NCBI RefSeq assembly: GCF_036174265.1
Contig: NZ_CP108055.1
Span: 9,982,001-10,046,000, forward strand
Direction of reading: 5' to 3'
DNA length: 64,000 bases
Origin: Streptomyces sp. NBC_00285
GTDB taxonomy: Bacteria; Actinomycetota; Actinomycetes; Streptomycetales; Streptomycetaceae
Shown: piece after piece, positions 48,438-64,000 of the stretch
Numbering within the stretch: the stretch's first letter is position 1
Layout: each line of letters starts with the position of its first letter
Position numbers and translations under genes: made by a program
Notes under the pieces: model-generated
Told to the model about the DNA's origin: nothing
Database searches by the model: none
Seen by the model: the letters and a program-made list of their open reading frames with translations, nothing else

Positions 48438-49967
48438 ATGCTCGAACCAACCGGTGATCGCCGAAGCAGGCGATGGAAAGCCGTGCTCCTTGTTGCCCTG
48501 GCGATGGTGGTGGCCGCGTTCGGCGCACCGGCGTTCGCCACGTCTCCGCGGGCCGGTACGGCGGTCGTCGCCCACCCGGCGGCCCACAGCGCGGCGGACG
48601 TGTCGCTCCCGTGCGACCTCTACGCCGCGGGCGGTACGCCCTGCGTGACGGCACACGCCACGACCAGGGCGCTCTACGCCGCCTACAACGGCCCGCTGTA
48701 CCAGATCCAGCGGGCCTCCGACCACAGCTACCGCGACATCGGAGTGCTCGGTGCCGGCGGATACGCGGACAGTGCCTCCCAGGTGTCGTTCTGCTCGGGC
48801 ACGTCCTGCACGATCACGAAGATCTACGACCAGAGCGCCCGGCACAACGACATGCCGATCTCCTGGGGCGGCTACTGGAAGGGGCCCGGGCCGGGCGGTT
48901 CCGACGTAGGCGCGGACGCCATGGCCCTGCCGGTGACCGCCGCCGGCCACCAGGTGTTCGGCGTCAAGGTCACACCCGGCGTCGGCTACCGGATCGACCA
49001 CGCGAGCGGGGTGCCCACCGGGGCCCAGCCCGAAGGCATCTACATGGTCACCTCGTCGAACTACACCAGCCAGTGGTGCTGCTTCGACTACGGCAGCGGT
49101 GAGAACTCCCACACCGACACCGGCAACGCCACCATGAACGCCATCTACTGGGGCACCGCCTGCTGGTTCGGCGGCTGCACCGGCACCGGCCCGTGGGTCG
49201 AGGCCGACCTGGAGAACGGCATGTTCCACACCAACACCGGCTCCAACAAGGACCCGAACAACCAGGGCGTGCACTACCCGTTCGTCAGCGCGTGGCTGAA
49301 GAACAACGGCACCAGCAACTTCACTCTCAAATACGGCAACGGCGCGAGCGGCGGCCTGACCACCACCTACTCCGGACCCCTGCCGAACGGCTACTCACCG
49401 ATGAAGGTCGACAGTTCGGTCCTGCTCGGCACCGGGGGCGACAACAGCCCCAACGGCGTGGGCGAGTTCTTCGAGGGCGCGATCACGGCGGGCTATCCCT
49501 CCGACGCCACCGAGAACGCCGTCCAGTCCGCCGTCACCGCGGCCGGCTACGGCGCAGGGGGCGGCGGCGGTACGTCGACCGCGCTGCACGCGGTCGGCGC
49601 GGGCAAGTGCCTGGAGGTGCCGGGCGCGTCCACGACCCCGGGCACGCAGACGCAGATCCGGGACTGCACCGGAGCGGCGCAACAGACCTGGTCCCGGACC
49701 GACTCCCGCGAGCTCGCCGTGTCCTCCGGCAGCAGCCGGCTGTGCCTGGACGCCTCCAACCAAGGCGCCAGCCCCGGCACCAAGGTCATCACCTGGACCT
49801 GCAACGGCCAGGCCAACCAGCAGTGGAACGTCAACGCCAACGGCACCGTCACCAGCGCCCAGTCCGGCCTGTGCCTGGACGTGACCGGCGCCGCCACCGC
49901 CAACGGCACCCCCGTCGAACTGTGGACCTGCAACGGCGGATCCAACCAGCAGTGGTCACTGAACTGA
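48438..49967 (+). CDS. GH54 alpha-L-arabinofuranosidase with C-terminal CBM13 (array gene 7)
   Basis: 509 residues, with GGAGG 5 bases before ATG. The signal peptide is about 1-35. GH54 about 57-370: [20 protein letters not shown], nucleophile Glu259 (ADLENGMFHT), acid/base Asp335 (GTGGDNSPNG). Substitutions near the active site (SWGGYWKGPG loop at about 141-150; TSQWCCFDYG) set it apart from the other two GH54 proteins. CBM13 about 377-509. It starts 30 bases after the GH27 gene, so the two are surely co-transcribed. Confidence 0.92.
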   Translation: MLEPTGDRRSRRWKAVLLVALAMVVAAFGAPAFATSPRAGTAVVAHPAAHSAADVSLPCDLYAAGGTPCVTAHATTRALYAAYNGPLYQIQRASDHSYRDIGVLGAGGYADSASQVSFCSGTSCTITKIYDQSARHNDMPISWGGYWKGPGPGGSDVGADAMALPVTAAGHQVFGVKVTPGVGYRIDHASGVPTGAQPEGIYMVTSSNYTSQWCCFDYGSGENSHTDTGNATMNAIYWGTACWFGGCTGTGPWVEADLENGMFHTNTGSNKDPNNQGVHYPFVSAWLKNNGTSNFTLKYGNGASGGLTTTYSGPLPNGYSPMKVDSSVLLGTGGDNSPNGVGEFFEGAITAGYPSDATENAVQSAVTAAGYGAGGGGGTSTALHAVGAGKCLEVPGASTTPGTQTQIRDCTGAAQQTWSRTDSRELAVSSGSSRLCLDASNQGASPGTKVITWTCNGQANQQWNVNANGTVTSAQSGLCLDVTGAATANGTPVELWTCNGGSNQQWSLN

Positions 49968-49996
49968 CCCCGTGACACGTGACCCAGGAGGACCGA

Positions 49997-54294
<4,298 letters not shown>

Positions 54295-54351
54295 TCCCGT
54301 GACCGGCGGCCGGATTTCCTGAGCCTCCCCGATCCCTCTGAAAGGCCCCCC

Positions 54352-56334
54352 ATGACTTCCTCGTCCCTGCCGCTCAGCCGGCGCCGGCTGCTGGCGGCGG
54401 CCGGTGCGTCGACGGCCGTCGGCCTGCTGCGGTTCGCCCCCGAGGCCGCCGCGACCGACGGCCCCGGAAGCTACACCGCGAGCTGGTCCTCCGTGGACCA
54501 GCACCCCCCGGCCCCGGCCTGGTTCCAGGACGCCAAGTTCGGCATCTACTACCACTGGGGCGTCTTCAGCGTTCCGGCGTTCGGCAACGAGTGGTATCCG
54601 CGCAACATGTACATCGGCGGCTCGGCCGAGAACAACCACCACAAGTCCACCTACGGCGACCCCTCGGCCTGGCCGTACCACAACTTCATCGACGGTGGCC
54701 GCGACAAGGCGGGCAACGTCGTCCAGTTCGCCCCCAAACTGGTCTCCCAGGGCGGCAAATTCGACCCGGACGCCTGGGCCCAGCTGTTCAAGGCCGCGGG
54801 CGCCCGGTTCGCCGGCCCGGTCGCCGAGCACCACGACGGCTTCTCCATGTGGAACAGCCGCGCCAACCCGTGGAACTCGGTCCAGCACGGCCCCAGGCTC
54901 GACCTGGTGGGGCTACACGCGCAGGCCATCCGCGGGCAGGGACTGAAGTTCATGGCCTCCCTGCACCACGCCTACCACTTCACCGGCTTCTACGACAACG
55001 TACCGAACCAGTCCGACCCGAACCTGCGCATCCTCTACGGCCAGCAGGGCTCGGCTGCGGAGAACAAGCTCTGGTACGACAAGCTGATCGAGGTCATCGA
55101 CGGCTACCAGCCGGACCTGGTCTGGCAGGACTTCAACCTGGGCCGGGTGGAGGAGTCCTACCGGCTCCAGTTCCTCGCGCACTACTACAACCAGGCCGTC
55201 GCGTGGAACAAGGACGTGGTCGCGACCTACAAGGACGGCCTCAACAACAAGGGCGAGGTCCTCGACTTCGAGCGCGGCGGCCCGGCAGGTCTGCTCACCC
55301 CCTACTGGCTGACCGACGACAGCATCTCCTCCTCCAGCTGGTGCTACACGGTGGGCATCGGCTACTACTCGACGCCGGCCATGCTCCACTCGCTGATCGA
55401 CCGGGTCAGCAAGGGCGGCAACATGCTGCTCAACATCGCCCCGATGGCCGACGGCACCATCCCCTCCGGGCAGCAGTCCATCCTGCTCGCCATGGGCGAC
55501 TGGCTCGGCCGCTTCGGAGAGGCGGTCTACTCCACCCGCTCCTGGTCCAGTTACGGCGAGGGCCCCACCAAGATGGGCGGAGGCTCGTTCAGCGGACCGG
55601 TGGCCGGCAAACCGCAGGACGTCCGCTTCACCCGCAGCCGGGACAACAAGGTCCTGTACGCCACCGCCCTGGGCTGGCAGGGCGGCACCATGACGATCAC
55701 GACGCTGAACTCCAACCAGATCAACCTCAGCAGCCTGACCGGCGCCCAACTGCTCGGCAACACCGCCGGCACCTACATCAACCTGCCCGCACCGACCCAG
55801 GACGCGTCCGGCCTGCACCTCACCATGCCCTCCTCCAGCACGCCGTTCAGCGCGCTGGCATACACGGTCAAGCTGACCTTCTCCGGCGAGATCCCCGTCC
55901 TGGGCGCGCCGGGCGGCTCCACGACCTGGGTCAGGATCGCCAACGTGACCAGCGGACTGGTGCTCGACAGCGGGGGCAACGTCGCCTCCGGCTCCAACCT
56001 CAAGCAGTGGAACTACGACGGCAGCACCAACCTGCAGTGGCAGCTGATCGACCTGGGCAACGGCTACTACCGCCTCATGAACCGCACCAACGGCATGGCC
56101 GCCGACAGCTGGGGCAACGCCGCCAACGGCGCTCCCGCCCGGCAGGAAGCGTGGAACGGCGGCAACAACCAGCAGTGGTCGCTGGGCAGCCTCGGCGACA
56201 ACCGCTACCAGATCGTCAACCGGGGCACCGGCACCGCCCTCGACGGCAGCGGCAGCACCACGGCCGGCTCCACCACGGTGCTGTGGACCCCGAACTCCAG
56301 CACCAACAACGCCTGGACCATCACCGGCGTGTGA
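54352..56334 (+). CDS. GH29 alpha-L-fucosidase with ricin-type module (array gene 10)
   Basis: 660 residues, AAAGG upstream of ATG. The N-terminus SRRRLLAAAGAS is a twin-arginine (Tat) signal, unlike the Sec signals of the neighbours. GH29 barrel about 45-400: AKFGIYYHWGVFSVP, AEHHDGFSMW, nucleophile Asp260 in PDLVWQDFNLG. A beta-sandwich follows, then a trefoil (about 525-660) of the LVLDSGG/NQQW subtype. It releases L-fucose from plant xyloglucan or arabinogalactan side chains. The fucose-type import and catabolism block at 25-35 kb would use the product. Confidence 0.9.
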   Translation: MTSSSLPLSRRRLLAAAGASTAVGLLRFAPEAAATDGPGSYTASWSSVDQHPPAPAWFQDAKFGIYYHWGVFSVPAFGNEWYPRNMYIGGSAENNHHKSTYGDPSAWPYHNFIDGGRDKAGNVVQFAPKLVSQGGKFDPDAWAQLFKAAGARFAGPVAEHHDGFSMWNSRANPWNSVQHGPRLDLVGLHAQAIRGQGLKFMASLHHAYHFTGFYDNVPNQSDPNLRILYGQQGSAAENKLWYDKLIEVIDGYQPDLVWQDFNLGRVEESYRLQFLAHYYNQAVAWNKDVVATYKDGLNNKGEVLDFERGGPAGLLTPYWLTDDSISSSSWCYTVGIGYYSTPAMLHSLIDRVSKGGNMLLNIAPMADGTIPSGQQSILLAMGDWLGRFGEAVYSTRSWSSYGEGPTKMGGGSFSGPVAGKPQDVRFTRSRDNKVLYATALGWQGGTMTITTLNSNQINLSSLTGAQLLGNTAGTYINLPAPTQDASGLHLTMPSSSTPFSALAYTVKLTFSGEIPVLGAPGGSTTWVRIANVTSGLVLDSGGNVASGSNLKQWNYDGSTNLQWQLIDLGNGYYRLMNRTNGMAADSWGNAANGAPARQEAWNGGNNQQWSLGSLGDNRYQIVNRGTGTALDGSGSTTAGSTTVLWTPNSSTNNAWTITGV

Positions 56335-57738
<1,404 letters not shown>

Positions 57739-57746
57739 ACGATTGA

Positions 57747-57791
57747 CGTCCCGAGTTAACGACGTCAAGTCAATGTCGTTAACTCGGGACG
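57747..57791. repeat. Perfect 17-bp inverted repeat after the esterase gene
   Basis: CGTCCCGAGTTAACGAC and its exact complement GTCGTTAACTCGGGACG flank the 11-base loop GTCAAGTCAAT, 8 bases past the stop codon. It can act as a terminator for the second unit. The GTTAAC-containing arms and the following TetR fragment also fit a TetR operator, so the role is unsettled. Confidence 0.75.
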
Positions 57792-57801
57792 GGAGCAGCC
57801 C

Positions 57802-58140
57802 GTGGTCACACTTGAGGCCGAAGAGGTCTACGTGCTCGCGCCAACACGTGCGGGAGTCAGCCCGCCGGCCGTCTACCTCCACTTCGCCTCGAAGCGGGAA
57901 CTCGTCCATGCCACGTGCCTGCGGGTGTGCAGTTCCCTGCTCATCCGCCAAGACCGTGACGCTTGGCCTCCGGACCGGGATCGCTACGTCAGGCGGGCGG
58001 CGTCCTCAGCAGTCCACGGCGCGCTTCTCACCGCATCCCACACGTCCGGACCCTCGCCGGCCGACGTGACGCAGTTGGCCCGACCCCCTCGCCGCATCGA
58101 ATGTTTCGGGATTCCCGGCGAATCATGCGAGAAGTATTGA
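57802..58140 (+). pseudogene. N-terminal relic of a TetR regulator
   Basis: GVSPPAVYLHFASKRELVHATCLRVC is a clear recognition helix and following segment of a TetR helix-turn-helix (VYxHFxSKxEL). A short DRDAWPPDRDRY-like stretch of the next helix survives. The first helix is replaced by unrelated sequence, there is no effector domain, and the frame ends after about 110 residues. It cannot make a working repressor. Confidence 0.75.
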
Positions 58141-59877
<1,737 letters not shown>

Positions 59878-59901
59878 CCGTTGACAGATGCTCATCGCGT
59901 C

Positions 59902-59936
59902 GAGGGACCCCAGCCGCGCGTCGGCTGGGGTCCCTC
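59902..59936 (+). terminator. Strong terminator of the GH62 gene
   Basis: Perfect 15-base arms (GAGGGACCCCAGCCG / CGGCTGGGGTCCCTC) around the 5-base loop CGCGT, 25 bases past the stop. Confidence 0.88.
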
Positions 59937-60297
59937 CGTACGGCCGCTGATCGCGCCTCGCGCGTGGCCGAAATCAGGGGGCGCCCTGACGAGCAGGGCA
60001 GGCAAGCGCTGGGCGAGGCCGGGTGCGCCTACCTGGGGCAGCCTGACGATCGACCACGTCGGCATCCACCTGGGACTCGACAACGACCAAACGCCGATTC
60101 CTCTCCAGCCGCGAGACGGTCAACGGGCCCACCCTGTGCGATCTCGGCGCTGCGTCCCTCCTCGACGCCTCGGGGACCTATGCCAGGACACTGCACACCG
60201 TGCGCCGTATCCGGATCAAATGATCTGTGACACCGCTGTGACCGGAGGTGTGGGTTCCACCACAGCCACCAGGGCGTCCCCCTGGTGGGGTGGGCGG
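59937..60297. other. Gap before the lipoprotein gene
   Basis: About 360 bases with only unsupported frames. No relic or promoter was recognised with confidence. Confidence 0.4.
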
Positions 60298-61326
60298 ATG
60301 TCGACCGCCTCCCGCGCCGCTCCCGCCGTCCTCGCCGCCGCCCTGCTGCTCGCCGCCTGCGGTTCCGAGAGCGCTTCGTCCGGCGGGGAGGTCGGGGAGG
60401 GTGACGGCCATCCGGGCCGGGCCGAGGCACTGTGCCCGTCGGAGATCGCCCGGTACGGCAGCGCATCGTCCTCGGAGCCATCCGTTCGCCCCTCCGGCAC
60501 GCCGACCGCGCTGCCCCTGCCCTCCGTGAACGGTGTGGCCGAGGACGGCGTCAAGATCACCGCGCTGTACGCCTGGGGCCTGGAGAGTGGCTGCGCGGGA
60601 GTCGACAACAGCGCGGACTTCGAGCTCACCAACCGGCAGACGGAGACCGCCACTTACACGCTGACCTTCGGGTTCCTCTCGGCCTCCGGAGGCGCGGTCG
60701 ACAACGCGGAGCAGACCGTCCAAGCGGTCGGTCCGGGACGGACCGTCAAGGGCACCGTCGTCGTGGGGGAGAGGGTCGACAACGCCCCCGAGGTGACGGG
60801 AGTGAAGGTGATCAAGGTGCGGAGCGTTCCTCAAGCCGAGGCGTCGTCCGCCTCGGGAACGTGCCCGAAGTCGGGCATGCACCTTTACGCCGACGAGGGC
60901 GACGCGGCCATGGGGTTGCGCGCCGTCGGCCTGCACCTGGTCAACTGCGGTACCCGGCCCATTCGGCTCAACGGCTACCCGAGACTCACGATCCAGGATG
61001 AGGACCACCGCCTCGTGGACGGCGTACGGATTCTCCAGGGGACCGATCAGATCAGTACCGGTCTCGGAGGGGACAGCGGCCCCCAACCGGTCGTCCTGCG
61101 TCCGCGTGAGGCTGCGGTGGCCGGGCTGGCCTGGCGCAACACCACCCAGGCCGGCGAACCGGTGAACGCGCCGTACGTCCGCGTCTGGGCCGAGCCCGCA
61201 GCCGATCCCGTGATGGTCGTGCCGGAACTCGACCTCGGGACGACCGGAAAGCTCGGCGTCGGTCCGTGGCGGAAGGACGAGACGCACAGGGACTCCGCGG
61301 GCGGCACCGCAGCCGAGCGTCCGTGA
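60298..61326 (+). CDS. DUF4232-type lipoprotein
   Basis: 342 residues from the ATG at 60298. The lipobox is LLAAC (lipidated Cys about 21). The C-terminal half (about 185-325) is the DUF4232 domain of actinobacterial lipoproteins: CPKSGMHLYADEGDAAMGLRA, NCGTRPIRLNGYPRL, WRNTTQ. The first half looks like a second, diverged beta-sandwich. Function unknown; it should sit on the outer face of the membrane. Its stop overlaps the next gene's start (GTGA). Confidence 0.85.
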   Translation: MSTASRAAPAVLAAALLLAACGSESASSGGEVGEGDGHPGRAEALCPSEIARYGSASSSEPSVRPSGTPTALPLPSVNGVAEDGVKITALYAWGLESGCAGVDNSADFELTNRQTETATYTLTFGFLSASGGAVDNAEQTVQAVGPGRTVKGTVVVGERVDNAPEVTGVKVIKVRSVPQAEASSASGTCPKSGMHLYADEGDAAMGLRAVGLHLVNCGTRPIRLNGYPRLTIQDEDHRLVDGVRILQGTDQISTGLGGDSGPQPVVLRPREAAVAGLAWRNTTQAGEPVNAPYVRVWAEPAADPVMVVPELDLGTTGKLGVGPWRKDETHRDSAGGTAAERP

Positions 61327-61886
61327 TCGCGCTCCTCGTGGCGATCGGGTGTGCGCTCGCCGTGTACCTGCTTGCGCATCCGCGTATCGCGTCCGGGATC
61401 AAGGTGCTTCTCCTGACCGCGCCACCGGTGGCCGGAGTCGTCTGGCTCTTGGTCGAGGTGTACGAGAGGTGGCTCACCGCCGGGTTCGTCGTAGCGGTGT
61501 TCGTCGTCATACTGATCGCGCTGATCGGGCTTCTCGCCCACCCCCGCCTGCCGACCTGGTCGAAGATGATCGTGTTCGGCACGGTTCCGGGGGCGGCGCT
61601 GGCCTGGTTGCTGATCGTCACGGCGGACGACACGCTGAAGGACCCCGGCGAGGACCCGTGTTCCATGTACTACGGCGGGGTCGGCGGCTCGAAGGCGTTT
61701 CCCCCACAGGCGTACTGCCGCTACGAGGACGGCAGCACTCACGACCTCGCGACCGGCACCCAGTTCGTGTTCTGGGTCTGCTTCGCCATCAGTCTGGCGC
61801 TGCTGTCGGTCGGTCTGTGGCAGGCCGTACGGCACCCGAGGGCGCTCGTGCGGCAGCTCCGCTCCGAAATAGGCCCAGCCGGTTGA
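61323..61886 (+). CDS. Membrane protein of unknown function
   Basis: 187 residues from the GTG that overlaps the DUF4232 stop by 4 bases, so the pair is coupled. Four hydrophobic segments are seen (about 2-20, 25-43, 50-70, 78-97) and a fifth near 140-160 (FVFWVCFAISLALLSVGLW). A Cys-containing loop (DPCSMYYGGVGG ... AYCRYED) lies outside. I recognise no family. Confidence 0.7.
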   Translation: MIALLVAIGCALAVYLLAHPRIASGIKVLLLTAPPVAGVVWLLVEVYERWLTAGFVVAVFVVILIALIGLLAHPRLPTWSKMIVFGTVPGAALAWLLIVTADDTLKDPGEDPCSMYYGGVGGSKAFPPQAYCRYEDGSTHDLATGTQFVFWVCFAISLALLSVGLWQAVRHPRALVRQLRSEIGPAG

Positions 61887-62006
61887 GGGACCACCGTTCC
61901 CCGTCCGCCTCATCGACCCTTGTGAACTCGCGTCTCCATCGAGGTCCCTGAGGAGAACCTACGCCGAGGGCGGTGGTTGTCGGGATCACGCGCGTTGACC
62001 GGAGCT

Positions 62007-62032
62007 CTTTAGATAGTTATCGTAATCTAAAG
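62007..62032. promoter_or_regulatory. TetR operator of the SDR gene, TAGAT-N10-ATCTA type
   Basis: CTTTAGAT-AGTTATCGTA-ATCTAAAG, with perfect 8-base arms, 53 bases upstream of the SDR start. It matches the operator next to the TetR gene at 24.5 kb at 17 of 21 aligned bases. Confidence 0.8.
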
Positions 62033-62085
62033 TGGGTCGACCCCGGCCCCTCTCCTCCTCCGCCGGCCCAGAATTGAGATCCCCC

Positions 62086-62877
62086 ATGACCACGCAGAAA
62101 AAGACCGCTGTCGTCACCGGCGCATCCGCCGGCCTGGGTGCCGCCTACGCGCAGCGGCTTGCCGATCGGGGCTACGACCTGGTCCTGGTGGCCCGCAACG
62201 CCGCGCGGTTGCAGACGTTGGCGTCGGACATCCGCAGCCGCACGGGCCGCGCGGTGGACGTCGTCACCGCGGACCTCACCGATGCGGCCCAGATCTCCGC
62301 GGTCGAGGAGCGTCTGCGCACCGACGAGAGCATCGAGGTACTGATCAACAACGCCGGCGGAGGGCTGTTCACCCCGCTGGTGGCCTCCGACGCCGCGGCC
62401 TCCGAAGCGCTGATCGGCCTCAACGTAACCGCACTGACCAGGCTGACCACCGCGGTCCTGCCGCGCCTGACGGCCCGCGGGCACGGCACCGTGGTGAACA
62501 TCTCCTCCGCGCTGGCTCTCAACATCCTGCCCGTCAGCGCCGTCTACAGCGGCACCAAGAGCTACGTGCTGACGTTCACCCAGGCCCTGCAGCAGGAGCT
62601 CGCCGAGAGCCCCGTCGTGGTGCAGGCCGTGCTGCCGGGCGCTGTCCGCACGGAGTTCTGGGACGGCTCCGGCGCCGACCTCGGGGCGTTCCCCGACGAG
62701 TGGATCATGAGTGCGGACGACGTCGTCGACGCGGCCCTCGCCGGACTCGACGCGGGGGAGCCCGTCACCATCCCGTCGCTGCCCCAGATCAGCGACTGGG
62801 AGTCGCTCGAGAAGGCCCGGCAGACGCTCGTCCCGAACCTGTCGCTCAAGGTCCCCGCCGATCGCTACCGCGGCTGA
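62086..62877 (+). CDS. Short-chain dehydrogenase/reductase
   Basis: 263 residues, with TGASAGLGAAYAQ (nucleotide binding), NNAGGG and the catalytic Tyr/Lys in YSGTKSYV (about 157-164). A long-helix C-terminus (SDWESLEKARQTL) is typical of the branch found beside TetR and Old Yellow Enzyme genes. A short, broken paralogue of this gene lies at 24.59-24.68 kb next to a TetR gene, and both share one operator type. I infer that this copy is regulated by the distant TetR and acts with the flanking Old Yellow Enzyme on an enone or ketone. Confidence 0.88.
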   Translation: MTTQKKTAVVTGASAGLGAAYAQRLADRGYDLVLVARNAARLQTLASDIRSRTGRAVDVVTADLTDAAQISAVEERLRTDESIEVLINNAGGGLFTPLVASDAAASEALIGLNVTALTRLTTAVLPRLTARGHGTVVNISSALALNILPVSAVYSGTKSYVLTFTQALQQELAESPVVVQAVLPGAVRTEFWDGSGADLGAFPDEWIMSADDVVDAALAGLDAGEPVTIPSLPQISDWESLEKARQTLVPNLSLKVPADRYRG

Positions 62878-63083
62878 CCGCCGTTCCAACTCCGGTGCGG
62901 GAGCCCATTTTTCCACGGTGCGGCAGGCGCCACACCCGGCCGATACGTCCTGGTCCTGAGCGCGGCAAAGCCCCCGCACCGTCGACTGCCCCTCCGCAAG
63001 ATCTGCGCTCCCACGGTCGATGGCCACCAGGCCCATCGAGCACCACGCAAGTCCCTCGCACCCTTCATTTTGAGGAAATACCC

Positions 63084-64000
63084 ATGTCGAACGCCCTGTG
63101 GAACCCCATCGTCGTCGGGGAGATCGCCCTGCCCCACCGGCTGGCCATGGCCCCCCCTGACCCGGAACCGGTCCACCCCCGAAGGCGTGCCGACCGAGCT
63201 GAACGCCGAGTACTACGCCCAGCGCGCCTCGCACGCCCTCATCATCACCGAGGGCACCCAGCCCTCCGCCGACGGCCAGGGCTACGCCGTGACCCCCGGC
63301 ATTTACACGGACGAGCACATCACCGGCTGGCGCAAAGTCACCGACGCCGTACACAAGGCCGACGGACGCGTCGTCATCCAGCTCATGCACGCAGGACGCA
63401 TCTCCCACCCCGACAACACCTCCCACCACCGGCAGCCGGTCGCCCCCTCCCCGGTCCAGCCGGCGGGCGAGATGTTCACCGCCTCGGGGCTCCTGGAGAT
63501 GCCGGTACCGCGCGAGTTGTCCACCGAGGAGGTCGCCGCGACGGTCGACGACTTCCGGCGCGCCGCCGCGGCCGCCATCGCGGCCGGCGCCGACGGCGTC
63601 GAGATCCACGGCGCCAACGGCTACCTTCTGCACCAGTTCCTCGCCACCAACACCAACCAGCGCGCCGACCAGTACGGCGGCTCCGTCCAGAACCGCATCC
63701 GCTTCGCCGTCGAGGTCGCCACCGCCGTGGCCGAGGAGATCGGCGCCGGCCGCACCGGCCTGCGGATCTCTCCCGGGAACCCGTTCAACGACATCGCCGA
63801 GACCGACACCCATGAGCTGTACGCGGCACTCGTGCGCGCCCTCGCTCCGCTCGGCCTCGCCTACCTTCACATCGTCCACGGCGGCGACGACGAACTCCTG
63901 CACACCCTCCGCAAGCTGTGGCCGACCACCCTGGTCCTCAACCGGGCCGGCACCGACATCGACACCCGCGCCAAGGACATCGAAGACGGCGTCGCCGACG
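63084..64000 (+). pseudogene. Old Yellow Enzyme/alkene reductase with a one-base frameshift, 3' end outside window
   Basis: The start ATG (63084; GAGGAAAT upstream) gives SNALWNPIVVGEIALPHRLAMAP, the normal OYE N-terminus. A run of seven C at 63151-63157, where six are expected, shifts the frame before the conserved LTRNRSTPEGVPTEL segment. From there another frame continues perfectly: VIQLMHAGRISH, DGVEIHGANGYLLHQFL (with the substrate-binding His-Gly-Ala-Asn), DQYGGSVQNRIRF, to the window edge. Either the gene is recently broken or the extra C is an assembly error. The protein would be FMN-dependent and reduce activated alkenes with NAD(P)H. Confidence 0.85.

Noticed and set aside
46689..49274. 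Long minus-strand open frames across the GH27 and GH54 genes
   Set aside because: Antisense shadows of the CAZyme genes; no ribosome site, and Val/Gly/Arg-rich composition.

Overview
The window is high-GC actinobacterial DNA, almost certainly from a Streptomyces chromosome arm. The signs are strong GC bias at third codon positions, GTG/ATG starts with GGAGG-type ribosome sites, Tat and Sec signal peptides on many secreted hydrolases, sugar ABC transporters without their own ATPase, and TetR/LacI/GntR/LysR regulators. One rare TTA codon is present.

Layout. (1) 1-2518: end of an aromatic-ring degradation operon (extradiol dioxygenase, FAH-family hydrolase, SDR), closed by a hairpin. (2) 2666-12851: a plant-cell-wall block with a bacterial expansin, a CebR-like LacI repressor, a GH12 endoglucanase, the last 124 residues of a GH48 cellobiohydrolase, a secreted alpha/beta hydrolase and a GH2 enzyme with a ricin-type lectin module. 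The expansin, GH12, GH48 relic and GH2 each have a GGGAGCGCTCCC palindrome upstream. (3) 9.2-18.7 kb: ordinary genes (lipoprotein, LysR, M20 peptidase, small membrane protein) mixed with gene relics: MFS, ABC ATPase, ISAs1 transposase, aminotransferase and CBM42 fragments. (4) 18.7-24.7 kb: two TetR regulators around a small catabolic operon (MDR oxidoreductase, alpha/beta hydrolase, EthD-like protein, enoyl-CoA hydratase), ending in relics of an acyl-CoA hydrolase and an SDR. (5) 25.4-35.7 kb: a deoxy-sugar block, probably for L-fucose: aldo/keto reductase, a deletion-made SDR::KDG-kinase chimera, zinc alcohol dehydrogenase, lactonase, mutarotase, a 666-residue protein of unknown function, ABC permeases and binding protein, and a divergent FadR-type GntR regulator. 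(6) 35.8-37.2 kb: a GntR relic, a hypothetical gene and a mosaic of IS5 and IS3 transposase pieces. (7) 37.96-59.88 kb: the main feature, twelve consecutive same-strand genes for secreted carbohydrate-active enzymes, every one carrying a ricin-type beta-trefoil (CBM13) module: GH54, beta-helix enzyme, CE3-like esterase, GH10, GH54, GH27, GH54, clan-A hydrolase, GH59, GH29, feruloyl-esterase-like, GH62. A hairpin after GH10 and a 17-bp inverted repeat after the esterase split the array into three probable units. (8) 60.3-64.0 kb: lipoprotein, membrane protein, SDR, and an Old Yellow Enzyme gene with a one-base frameshift that runs off the window.

How it works together. The CAZyme array looks built to strip a decorated plant hemicellulose or arabinogalactan-type glycan. 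GH10 would cut the xylan backbone, GH62 and the three GH54 enzymes remove arabinofuranose, the esterases remove acetyl and feruloyl groups, and GH27, GH59 and GH29 remove galactose (or arabinopyranose) and fucose. The block at 25-35 kb could import and oxidise the released fucose, although two deletion scars there suggest the pathway may be impaired. The CebR-type palindromes tie the first array gene to the cellulase block. The region as a whole is unusually scarred by deletions: at least a dozen fragments of recognisable genes remain between the intact ones.
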